A stretch of DNA of 64,000 nucleotides from Leptospira bandrabouensis (GTDB lineage: Bacteria > Spirochaetota > Leptospiria > Leptospirales > Leptospiraceae): the NCBI RefSeq assembly GCF_004770905.1, contig NZ_RQHT01000014.1, positions 1,622,001-1,686,000 of the forward strand, written 5' to 3'. A program made the position numbers and the translations under genes. This document shows, piece by piece, positions 54,088 to 62,329 of this stretch; the stretch's first letter is position 1; each line of letters starts with the position of its first letter. The notes under the pieces were generated by a model that saw nothing but the letters and a program-made list of their open reading frames with translations, was not told the origin of the DNA and ran no database searches.

Positions 54088-55701
54088 ATGAGTTCAGCAC
54101 AGACAAAAACCGAACATGGTCACACTGACCATAATTATCTGAACCACGGATCTGGAATCTGGTCTTGGATGACCACTCTAGACCACAAACGTATTGGTCT
54201 TATGTATTTTGCAACAGTTTCCACCCTTTTCTTAATCGGTGGTTTCTTTGCTTTGGGAATTCGTTTGCATTTAGCAAAATTTGGCGCTACGCCACTTTTG
54301 GATCCAGATACTTACAATAAGTTTATGACTTTCCATGGTGCCATTATGGTATTTATGGTAATCATTCCTGGAATTCCGGCTTTCCTCGGAAACTTTATTC
54401 TTCCGATCCAATTGGGTGCAAAAGACGTTGCTTTCCCAAGACTGAACCTTGCCTCTTACTACATTTTCATTGCAGGAGCACTTCTTTCCGCTTCTTCCAT
54501 GATCTTCAACCAAGTAGACACGGGCTGGACATTCTACACTCCTTACTCAACAGCAAAAACATCTAACGGTGTGATTTTGCTTGTGATGGGCGCGTTTACA
54601 ATGGGTTTTTCTTCCATCTTAACGGGACTAAACTTCATTGTAACCACACATAAACTAAGAGCACCTGGAATGACTATGGACCGAATTCCACTGATGATTT
54701 GGGCTTTGTATTCCACTTCAATCATTCAGATTCTTGCAACACCAATCCTTGCGATCACTCTTTTACTCATTGGAGCAGAAAAAGCTCTTGGAGTGGGGAT
54801 TTTTGATCCAGACCTCGGTGGAGACCCAATTCTTTTCCAACACTTCTTTTGGTTCTACTCTCACCCTGCGGTGTACATTATGATCCTTCCTGCAATGGGT
54901 GTGATCTCTGAGCTTATCACTGCTTTCTCCAAAAAAACAATTTTCGGTTACCGTGCGATTGCTTATTCTTCCGTTGCGATTGCCGCAGTATCCTTCCTTG
55001 TTTGGGGACACCATATGTTTGTTTCTGGACAATCCACTTTAGCAGGACTTGTATTTTCCATCATCACCATGTTTGTTGGGGTTCCAACAGCGATTAAACT
55101 TTTCAACTGGATCTCCACTATGTATCGTGGAACTGTTACCTTCGAAGCGCCAATGCTCTTCGCTCTAGGTTTTATGTTCTTATTCACGATCGGTGGTTTG
55201 ACAGGCGTTTTCCTTGCATCAACTGGTATGGATGTTCACTTCCATGACACTTACTTTGTAGTTGCTCACTTCCATTATGTAATGGTAGGGGGAACACTTA
55301 TGGCACTGATGGGTGGAATTTTCTACTGGTTCCCTAAGATGTTTGGAAAGATGACTTCTGATCTTGGTGGAAGGATCTCTTGGGTTCTTATCTTCACTGG
55401 ATTCAACGTAACTTTCTTCCCACAATTCATTTTAGGTGCAATGGGAATGCCTAGACGTTACTTTGATTACCTTCCTGAATATACAAACCTCAACCAAATC
55501 TCTACAGTGGGTTCTTGGCTCATTGGTCTTGGATTTTTGGTAGGTCTTATTACCATCATTCATGGAATTTTGAAAGGGGAAAAAGCTCCGAACAACCCTT
55601 GGGGTGCAAAAACACTCGAATGGCAAACGACTTCTCCTCCACCACACGAAAACTTTACAACTACTCCAACAGTAACTGCAGGGCCATATGACTTCCGTTA
55701 G
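54088..55701 (+). CDS. coxA: Cytochrome c oxidase subunit I
   Basis: 537 residues with twelve helices. The haem and Cu(B) ligands are visible in TFHGAIM, YSHPAVYIMILP, WGHHMF and HDTYFVVAHFHYVM. The YSHPAVY region fits A-type oxidases with the Tyr cross-link. GGAAGAGAG precedes the ATG. Its last 14 bases overlap coxC. Confidence 0.95.
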   Translation: MSSAQTKTEHGHTDHNYLNHGSGIWSWMTTLDHKRIGLMYFATVSTLFLIGGFFALGIRLHLAKFGATPLLDPDTYNKFMTFHGAIMVFMVIIPGIPAFLGNFILPIQLGAKDVAFPRLNLASYYIFIAGALLSASSMIFNQVDTGWTFYTPYSTAKTSNGVILLVMGAFTMGFSSILTGLNFIVTTHKLRAPGMTMDRIPLMIWALYSTSIIQILATPILAITLLLIGAEKALGVGIFDPDLGGDPILFQHFFWFYSHPAVYIMILPAMGVISELITAFSKKTIFGYRAIAYSSVAIAAVSFLVWGHHMFVSGQSTLAGLVFSIITMFVGVPTAIKLFNWISTMYRGTVTFEAPMLFALGFMFLFTIGGLTGVFLASTGMDVHFHDTYFVVAHFHYVMVGGTLMALMGGIFYWFPKMFGKMTSDLGGRISWVLIFTGFNVTFFPQFILGAMGMPRRYFDYLPEYTNLNQISTVGSWLIGLGFLVGLITIIHGILKGEKAPNNPWGAKTLEWQTTSPPPHENFTTTPTVTAGPYDFR

Positions 55702-56461
55702 TTCTTCAAGTGAATTTCATCACCAACACCATTTTAAGAGTGCAGATCACCAATATGCCTCTTCCAAACAAGGAATTTGGTTATTCCTTTGCACTGAGAT
55801 CCTGATGTTCGGTGGCCTATTCGTAGGTTACCTCATCTATCATTCTCTTTACCCAACTGTTTTCAAAAACGGTTCGGAAACATTGGATTGGAAAATGGGA
55901 GCTGTGAATACAGTTGTCCTTCTTGTTAGTTCCTTCACTATGGCTGCTGCCATTAACTACGTGCAACGTGGTTTACATAAAATAGCAGCTGTTATGCTCG
56001 CTCTTACAATTGCTTGTGCTGGTGCCTTCATGGTAATTAAATACTTTGAATACAGTCACAAGTTTCATGTAGGAACAGTTCCTGGTAAATTTTCTCTAGT
56101 GGATCCTTCTTGTGCAGCTGGTGGAAAAAGAGCAGAGTGCGAATCTAAAATTTCCGCTCTTCTCAAAAACCCTGCAGAATTAGAAAAAAACCATGTGAGC
56201 ACAGAAGAAGTTACACGTCTGAAAGCGGTGATCTCTCAACCAAAATGGGAAATGTTCTATGGTTTTTACTTTGTAATGACTGGACTTCACGGGATTCACG
56301 TGGTAGCTGGTGCGCTTCTCATCTTCTGGGTATTTATAAAAACTCTACGAAGAAAAGTTGGTCCCGAATACTACACTCCTGTAGAAGGTGTGGGTCTTTT
56401 CTGGCACGTTGTGGATTTGGTATGGATTTACCTCTTCCCACTTCTTTATTTGGTAGGATAA
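55688..56461 (+). CDS. coxC: Cytochrome c oxidase subunit III
   Basis: 257 residues with about seven helices. Typical subunit III segments WLFLCTEILMFGGLFVGYLIY, MTGLHGIHVVAG and the end GLFWHVVDLVWIYLFPLLYLVG. An inserted Cys-containing loop (about 138-175: DPSCAAGGKRAEC) sits between helices 4 and 5 and is longer than usual. It follows coxA with a 14-base overlap. Confidence 0.92.
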   Translation: MTSVSSSSEFHHQHHFKSADHQYASSKQGIWLFLCTEILMFGGLFVGYLIYHSLYPTVFKNGSETLDWKMGAVNTVVLLVSSFTMAAAINYVQRGLHKIAAVMLALTIACAGAFMVIKYFEYSHKFHVGTVPGKFSLVDPSCAAGGKRAECESKISALLKNPAELEKNHVSTEEVTRLKAVISQPKWEMFYGFYFVMTGLHGIHVVAGALLIFWVFIKTLRRKVGPEYYTPVEGVGLFWHVVDLVWIYLFPLLYLVG

Positions 56462-56474
56462 AAGGTATAATAGA

Positions 56475-57071
56475 ATGGAATACGTAATCAATTACGGACT
56501 TTACTTCATTGCTCTCGTTGCAGTTTTCACTCCAATTCTTGGATTTGGAATTTTTGCTCCTGGGATTGCAACAGCTACCATTTTAGGATTTATCGTAAAC
56601 TGGTTTGGTCAGTTTTTCCAAACGGATCGATTTGCAAAATTTACAGAAGAAAACAAAGATAGCAAACTGCTTAAATTTGTTTTAGGTGATGAAGATCACA
56701 AAGAAGACCATGCTTCTGCTTCCATGTGGGTAGAAGATGGAGAAGAGGAAGAAGAACCTGATCACCATGTAATATCCATTAAAACATATGTATTCGTTCT
56801 TTTGGCTTTGTTCTTTGGAACGTTCATTACTGTTTGGGTAGCACAATACGATTTAGGAAAGTGGAACATGATTGTTGCAATGGCTGTAGCGACTTGTAAG
56901 GCTTTCTTCGTTTTAGCTTACTTTATGCATTTGAAGTATGATAATATGTTGAATCGTGTTATCTTCCTTTCCGCATTTGCCTTTTTGGCTTTGTTGTTTG
57001 CCTTCTCTTTCGGAGACATCATTTCAAGAATTGCTCCGTCAACTGAGTTCCCAGCAAAACCTTTTTTCTAG
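56475..57071 (+). CDS. coxD: Cytochrome c oxidase subunit IV with an N-terminal extension
   Basis: 198 residues. The C-terminal 110 residues form three helices of the bacterial subunit IV family, with KAFFVLAYFMHLKYD. The first 100 residues add two helices and an acidic, His-rich loop (GDEDHKEDHAS ... EEEEEPDHH), about double the usual length. Whether this is a fusion or an elongated loop is not clear. Confidence 0.85.
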   Translation: MEYVINYGLYFIALVAVFTPILGFGIFAPGIATATILGFIVNWFGQFFQTDRFAKFTEENKDSKLLKFVLGDEDHKEDHASASMWVEDGEEEEEPDHHVISIKTYVFVLLALFFGTFITVWVAQYDLGKWNMIVAMAVATCKAFFVLAYFMHLKYDNMLNRVIFLSAFAFLALLFAFSFGDIISRIAPSTEFPAKPFF

Positions 57072-57099
57072 AAAAAAATTGACATAACGTTTTGAAAAG

Positions 57100-57123
57100 A
57101 GCCCGCCTTCGCGCGGGCTTTTT
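57100..57123 (+). terminator. Strong intrinsic terminator of the oxidase operon
   Basis: GC-rich stem AGCCCGC / GCGGGCT with a 6-base loop and TTTTT behind it, 28 bases after the coxD stop. Confidence 0.92.
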
Positions 57124-57139
57124 CGTCTAATGAAGAATC

Positions 57140-59092
57140 GTGTATCAGTATATTAAAGCGATTTTATCTCTCTTCTTAGATCTAATTCCTGAGAGAAAAA
57201 CTTATAACGACGATTATATAAAGGAATTAGACAGACACACGCGAATCATCCAAGTTCCCGGAAGTATCATCGGCGTATTTGCGATGTTAGGATTTGCTTT
57301 TGATACGGATGCTAAACTCCATCCAGAGTTTCCTGAACTCTTCTATTTTCGGATTGGATATAGTCTCTTTTGTTTTTCCTATTTAATTTTTTTCGTATAT
57401 AACCACCTGAAAAACAAGTTTTCTAATTTGGAAGGACTGACTTGGGCTTACCTAACCTATGCCTATCTTTTATTTACGGCGGCTTATTATACGGGTAGGA
57501 TCGCGGATGATGCACCTTATGTTTCTGGATACCAGATGCTTGTGATGATCCTTCCTTTTTTGCCACTCCCAAGAAAAACTTTATTCATTTATTATCCTAT
57601 ATCCATTCTCATTTTTTTTGTTTCTGTAATCGTATATAAACCTGATCTCACAACTGCAGCAGCAAACTATTCAATGCAGAACTTGGCAATAAGTTATGTT
57701 CTTGGTATTTTTACTGGTCTTATTATGGAACGATATCGATTCCATTCTTTTCTAAACCACAAAAGAATTATTAAAAAAAATGAAGAAGTTACTAAGACTG
57801 TAGAAGAAATTCAGGCATTGAAATCCCAACAGGATGGTGACTATTTTTTAACATCACTATTACTTGAACCTTTGTTAGGCCGTGAAACCGATGGTAATGC
57901 TGTCACAATAGACACAGTTATCAACCAATACAAAAAATTCAAATTCAGAAACAAGGAATACCAGTTAGGTGGCGATTATGTATCTGTTTATAATTTAATC
58001 TTACAAGGGAAACGGTACAAAGCCTTTATCAATGGGGATGCAATGGGTAAATCTATCCAAGGTGCGGGTGGGGCCATTGTTCTAGGAGCAGTATATAACT
58101 CCATAGTAATCCGTTCAAAAATGGACCCAACTTCATCAAACAGGTCACCCGAAAGATGGTTACACGATTGTTATTTGGACCTTCAAAAAATATTTGAGAC
58201 TTTTGATGGAGCCATGTTAGTTTCTGCTGTGATTGGACTTCTTGAGGAATCAACAGGGACTTTATATTTTATTAATTTAGAACATCCTTGGGTCATTCTA
58301 TACCGAGATGGGAAAGCAAGATTTATAGAAGATGAAATTCATTATTATAAATTAGGCGTAATGGAAGTTCCAACCAATCGATTTATTTCAGTTTTTCAAA
58401 TGCAAAAAGGGGATAAAATTATCTGTGGTTCAGATGGAAAGGATGATCTTGTAATATCTGAGTCAGGGAAATATCGAGATATCAACGAGGATCAAAACTT
58501 AATTTTATGTTGTCTTGAAGAATCCGATGGAGATTTGGAAAAAGTGATCTCGGTATTGAAATCAAAAGGGAAGTTTTCAGATGATTTAAGTTTGATATCA
58601 TTGGAATATAAATTGGGATCATTTTCTAAACCTGGTGTTTACTGGAAAGAGGCGAAAGAGTTTATTAAATTAAAACAGTATAGCAAAGCATTGGATGTGC
58701 TTTTGTCTTATAATTCAGCCTTGGAAATTTCTATTACGGAATTAAAATATATTACTAGGTTATACGAAAAAGAAGGTGTCTTACTTAAGGCAATGGAATA
58801 TGCGAGTTTGGCATTGGAAAATTTTCCTTCCGACACAAGATGGATGTTTCATACCTCGGTTTTATACAAACGATTGTATTCAATTTATAAATCGAAATCT
58901 TTTTTGGAAGAATCGCAAGAGTTGAGTGAAAGGGTGCGGTTACGGCAGCCATCAAATATTGGGAACTTAATTCATTTAGCTGACGTTTGTCGGTTGAGTG
59001 GAGATAAAGACCGGTTTGTGTACTTACTCAAACAAATCGAAATATTGGAACCTAACAATTCAAAATTAATGGAATTAAAAGAGAAAACTTAA
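57140..59092 (+). CDS. Membrane SpoIIE-type phosphatase with C-terminal TPR region
   Basis: 650 residues with a GTG start, 16 bases after the terminator. Six helices (about 30-190) make an integral sensor part. Then a linker and SpoIIE/PP2C domain with LGGDYVSVY, INGDAMGKSIQGAGG, KIICGSDGKDDLV and FSDDLSLISLEY. The last 150 residues (500-650) look like TPR helices (KALDVLLSYNSALE, AMEYASLALENFPSD). Partner unknown; a STAS protein is likely. Confidence 0.82.
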   Translation: MYQYIKAILSLFLDLIPERKTYNDDYIKELDRHTRIIQVPGSIIGVFAMLGFAFDTDAKLHPEFPELFYFRIGYSLFCFSYLIFFVYNHLKNKFSNLEGLTWAYLTYAYLLFTAAYYTGRIADDAPYVSGYQMLVMILPFLPLPRKTLFIYYPISILIFFVSVIVYKPDLTTAAANYSMQNLAISYVLGIFTGLIMERYRFHSFLNHKRIIKKNEEVTKTVEEIQALKSQQDGDYFLTSLLLEPLLGRETDGNAVTIDTVINQYKKFKFRNKEYQLGGDYVSVYNLILQGKRYKAFINGDAMGKSIQGAGGAIVLGAVYNSIVIRSKMDPTSSNRSPERWLHDCYLDLQKIFETFDGAMLVSAVIGLLEESTGTLYFINLEHPWVILYRDGKARFIEDEIHYYKLGVMEVPTNRFISVFQMQKGDKIICGSDGKDDLVISESGKYRDINEDQNLILCCLEESDGDLEKVISVLKSKGKFSDDLSLISLEYKLGSFSKPGVYWKEAKEFIKLKQYSKALDVLLSYNSALEISITELKYITRLYEKEGVLLKAMEYASLALENFPSDTRWMFHTSVLYKRLYSIYKSKSFLEESQELSERVRLRQPSNIGNLIHLADVCRLSGDKDRFVYLLKQIEILEPNNSKLMELKEKT

Positions 59093-59179
59093 TAATTAAA
59101 CCCACTTGAAGTTTTTTCTGAATTATAATTCGTTTATACATGTCCTGCTTAAGATTGTAAATGAAGGTTGGAAGATGTA

Positions 59180-59806
59180 TTACTTTTTAAATAAAACAAT
59201 TCGATCTTGAATTTCTAAATTTTTGAAACCAAAATGGTTTTTGATCCATACAAAGGATTCTTTTGTATAAAAGAAAGTATGTGTTTGGTCATTTTTGTAA
59301 TACCATTTTTCAAAATTAATAGAATCATCATAAGGATGGGTGAGTATATATAAACTTCCGGTTTCATTGAGTAATTTTGTTAAATTAAAAAACTCATCTT
59401 TCGGGGAATGGAAATGTTCCACTACCTCTGTAAGGATAATATAATCATAAGTTTGATTTAAATTATCTGTGTAGTTATGGAAAAAAGGATCGTAAAGTTT
59501 GATTTTGAATCCTGCTTTTTCTAAGAGGTATTGAACCACAGGTCCTGGACCCGCACCATAATCTAAACCTTTGTCTGTTGTTTTTTGGTTTGTGATCACC
59601 AGATCCACAATGGGTTTTAAAAAATTTTGGTAACGTATATCCTCTACATCGTTATTATGTTCAAGGTATCTTTTTTTTTCATCTTCAGAGGTAGGCCAAA
59701 ATTTTGAATCCATAAAGACAGAAAGGCAATTTTGGCACCTATTGTAAGAGCGAAACCGATTGGTAAAAAACGGAATGGATTCAGATTCGCAAAGAGGGCA
59801 TTTCAT
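59180..59806 (-). CDS. Class I SAM methyltransferase with N-terminal zinc ribbon
   Basis: 208 residues. CPLCESESI and CQNCLSVF in the first 32 residues make a zinc ribbon; the methyltransferase core has the SAM motif LDYGAGPGPVVQYL, followed by IILTEVVEHFHSP, like the methyltransferases of sugar or ubiquinone type. Substrate unknown. It stands between two plus-strand genes. Confidence 0.8.
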   Translation of the reverse strand: MKCPLCESESIPFFTNRFRSYNRCQNCLSVFMDSKFWPTSEDEKKRYLEHNNDVEDIRYQNFLKPIVDLVITNQKTTDKGLDYGAGPGPVVQYLLEKAGFKIKLYDPFFHNYTDNLNQTYDYIILTEVVEHFHSPKDEFFNLTKLLNETGSLYILTHPYDDSINFEKWYYKNDQTHTFFYTKESFVWIKNHFGFKNLEIQDRIVLFKK

Positions 59807-59951
59807 GATTCTATAATATCATTTTAGAAAAACAGTTAGTGTTTTCAACTACGAACCATCCATTTGACCGTCATTTGTATTTTATAAAAAACCATTCTAT
59901 TTTTTTGAATCGTGATCCGACAATTAGAGTAATAGAGATACCGGAACACCC

Positions 59952-60563
59952 ATGCAAAATATAGATTATTCCAGAAAGCTTAGATCCGGCCGACCCTATG
60001 AGGGCGAGGTTCCATCCTATTCTCCACAGCCGCATTCCTATTTAAGTAACGCACAAAAACCAAAATCTGCTTTTATCCTTCTTGTCGGAGGAATTTTACT
60101 TTTTACTTCCGGAATGGTCGTGGGAATCCAATTGGGGCAAAAAGAAACAAAATTCAAAGAAAACTCTGAAACCTCTTTCTCGAATGTTGGTAACCAGAAA
60201 TTACCTGCCCCAAAACTTTCTGAATCTAACGGGGACGGACAGAACCAGGACCAAAGCCAAGGAGATCATTCTAGCTCTTCTTCGGAATCACCGTTTCCGC
60301 ATGCTTTGAAGTTCCCACCCAAAAATGACCAGATCAATTATATGGTCCAAATTGGGGATTTCACACCGGAAGAAGCAGTAGCGGTCGGAAAACAATTGAT
60401 TGAAACCAACCCTTCTTTGCGCGGACGCATTTTTCGTACCTCTACGGGGAAACTTTTTGCAGGATATTTCTATCGTTTGGATGATGCCAAAGAAACTCTT
60501 GAGGCTGTAAAATCCAAACTTCCGACCCTGACAGACGCCCAAGTAAAAACCATTCGATTCTGA
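59952..60563 (+). CDS. SPOR-like membrane-anchored protein
   Basis: 203 residues. One helix (residues 39-60) is followed by a Gln/Ser/Asp-rich linker and a C-terminal SPOR-like module (MVQIGDFTPEEAVAVGKQL ... AGYFYRLDDAKETLEAVKSKL). SPOR domains bind denuded peptidoglycan at division sites. It lies upstream of the carD gene on the same strand, ending 19 bases before the carD promoter. Confidence 0.7.
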   Translation: MQNIDYSRKLRSGRPYEGEVPSYSPQPHSYLSNAQKPKSAFILLVGGILLFTSGMVVGIQLGQKETKFKENSETSFSNVGNQKLPAPKLSESNGDGQNQDQSQGDHSSSSSESPFPHALKFPPKNDQINYMVQIGDFTPEEAVAVGKQLIETNPSLRGRIFRTSTGKLFAGYFYRLDDAKETLEAVKSKLPTLTDAQVKTIRF

Positions 60564-60582
60564 ACTATTTTTGTCAACTTCC

Positions 60583-60610
60583 TTGACATTCGTCAATTTT
60601 CAGGTATAGT
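60583..60610 (+). promoter_or_regulatory. Consensus sigma-70 promoter for carD
   Basis: TTGACA (60583-60588) and TATAGT (60605-60610) are separated by 16 bp and lie 37 bases before the TTG start. Near-perfect housekeeping boxes. Confidence 0.85.
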
Positions 60611-60646
60611 AAAGGCAAGAGTATTTACGGAAGTTATTATACTTAC

Positions 60647-61228
60647 TTGGCTACAAAAAAACTAAACGAAAAAACTAAAGAGCCTAAATTCAAGGTGGGG
60701 GACTACGTTGTATACCCTATCCATGGAGTAGGTGAAGTCACAGAAGTTGCAAAAAAGCTGATTCTGGGAAAGAAGAAAGACTGTTACAGTTTGGAAATTC
60801 AAGGTTCCAAAATGAAGGTCTCTATCCCTGTGGATCGGGCAATCGATGTGGGTATCCGGTCGATCATTGATAAAAAAGAGATCAAAAAAGTTCTCACTCT
60901 CCTAAAAAAGGATGAGGTCGACACGGAAGAGGACTGGAAGGTCCGTTACCAGAACAATATGAACAAGATCAAATCTGGTTCCATTTTCGAAGTGGCTGAT
61001 GTTTGCCGTAATCTTTACAGACGTGCCTATGGCAAAGAACTTTCCATTATGGAAAGAAAGCTCTATGAGAGCGCCTATAATTTAGTAAAGATGGAAATTG
61101 CATTGAGTAAGGGTGTACCCCAAGAAGAAGCAGGAAATATTGTTTCCGATGTGTTAGCAGCTTCAGTGCAAGGTATGGCTCCACCACCACCTCCAAAAGA
61201 ATTGGATGATGATCTAGATTTAGAATAG
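60647..61228 (+). CDS. carD: CarD/CdnL-family RNA polymerase-binding regulator
   Basis: 193 residues with a TTG start; the frame has no earlier Met. The N-terminal CarD_CdnL_TRCF domain (15-75: [20 protein letters not shown]) binds RNA polymerase beta; the C-terminal half is helical and acidic, ending in poly-Pro and Asp/Glu. CarD proteins help sigma-70 open complexes at rRNA and other promoters. A strong promoter precedes it. Confidence 0.92.
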   Translation: MATKKLNEKTKEPKFKVGDYVVYPIHGVGEVTEVAKKLILGKKKDCYSLEIQGSKMKVSIPVDRAIDVGIRSIIDKKEIKKVLTLLKKDEVDTEEDWKVRYQNNMNKIKSGSIFEVADVCRNLYRRAYGKELSIMERKLYESAYNLVKMEIALSKGVPQEEAGNIVSDVLAASVQGMAPPPPPKELDDDLDLE

Positions 61229-61267
61229 ACTTCCGTTTTTGCTCAACTCTTTTACAAGGATTGAGTT

Positions 61268-62305
61268 ATGAAACACTTACTTTCAGCCCTTGGGACGATT
61301 CTCGTCTCTTCGGTATCGTTTTTCTTCTTATATTCGGAATCGCAAAACCTCGTTTTGGCGGGGTCGCTTGCTGGAATCATTTTTCTTTATTCCCTATTCC
61401 TCGTGTTAGGTGAAAGAAAATTATTCCCTGAAATCAAAGCAGATGTTGTACTTTGCGCTAGTATCGGGGCTCTCCTCGGATTGTCCATCGCAGCATTTCC
61501 AGTGAGCCTTCTCAACGATTATGGTTATAAATCTATTGCTATCTTTGTTGCAGTTCTTCTTTTCCTAACTGGAATCAAAACAGGTGTGGCATTTGCAAAA
61601 AAACCAGGACTTTCAATTTTTGGTGGTGGGAGTGGGGCCGCAGGTTCTAGCTTTCAAATTCCAGGTTTAGATACTGCCAATACCCAAATTAAAGATAAAA
61701 TTTTAGATACCTCTGTTGTAATCGATGGTCGAATTTTAGATATCGCTGATACTCACTTCTTAGATGGCCCACTTATTTTGCCTAACTTCGTTTTACGTGA
61801 GATCCAACTTATTTCTGACTCTTCGGATCCTATCAAAAGAGCTCGCGGTCGCCGTGGTCTTGAGATGTTGAATAAACTCCAAAGAAAAGGTTCCATTGAA
61901 GTAAAGATCACTTATACAGATTATTCTGATACTCGCGAAGTAGATGCAAAACTTGTGAAACTGGCTCGCGATACAGGTGGCGCCGTTGTTACTAACGACT
62001 TCAACCTTAACAAAGTAGCTGAGTTACAAGGGGTTCGTGTCCTTAATTTAAACAACCTTGCTAATGCCTTAAAACCAGTTGTACTTCCTGGTGAAGAATT
62101 CCAAATCTCTGTCATCAAAGAAGGAAAAGACGAAAACCAAGGAATTGGTTATCTAGAAGATGGCACGATGGTTGTCATTGAAAATGGTGGTCATTTAGTT
62201 GGAAAAGATGTACGAGTGGTCGTCACAAGTATCATCCAAACTGCTGCTGGTAAAATGATTTTTACAAAAGTGCAAAACGGTAACAATAACTACAACAAAT
62301 CGTAA
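61268..62305 (+). CDS. PIN/TRAM-domain membrane protein (YacL-like)
   Basis: 345 residues. Four N-terminal helices (1-105), a PIN domain (about 145-260, acidic residues in [16 protein letters not shown] and [13 protein letters not shown]) and a C-terminal TRAM domain (about 275-340: [22 protein letters not shown]). YacL-type PIN/TRAM proteins are putative RNA-binding nucleases. AAGGA precedes the ATG. It is followed by lnt after 24 bases. Confidence 0.92.
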   Translation: MKHLLSALGTILVSSVSFFFLYSESQNLVLAGSLAGIIFLYSLFLVLGERKLFPEIKADVVLCASIGALLGLSIAAFPVSLLNDYGYKSIAIFVAVLLFLTGIKTGVAFAKKPGLSIFGGGSGAAGSSFQIPGLDTANTQIKDKILDTSVVIDGRILDIADTHFLDGPLILPNFVLREIQLISDSSDPIKRARGRRGLEMLNKLQRKGSIEVKITYTDYSDTREVDAKLVKLARDTGGAVVTNDFNLNKVAELQGVRVLNLNNLANALKPVVLPGEEFQISVIKEGKDENQGIGYLEDGTMVVIENGGHLVGKDVRVVVTSIIQTAAGKMIFTKVQNGNNNYNKS

Positions 62306-62329
62306 TTTAATTTTAGTAGTCTAACGGGT

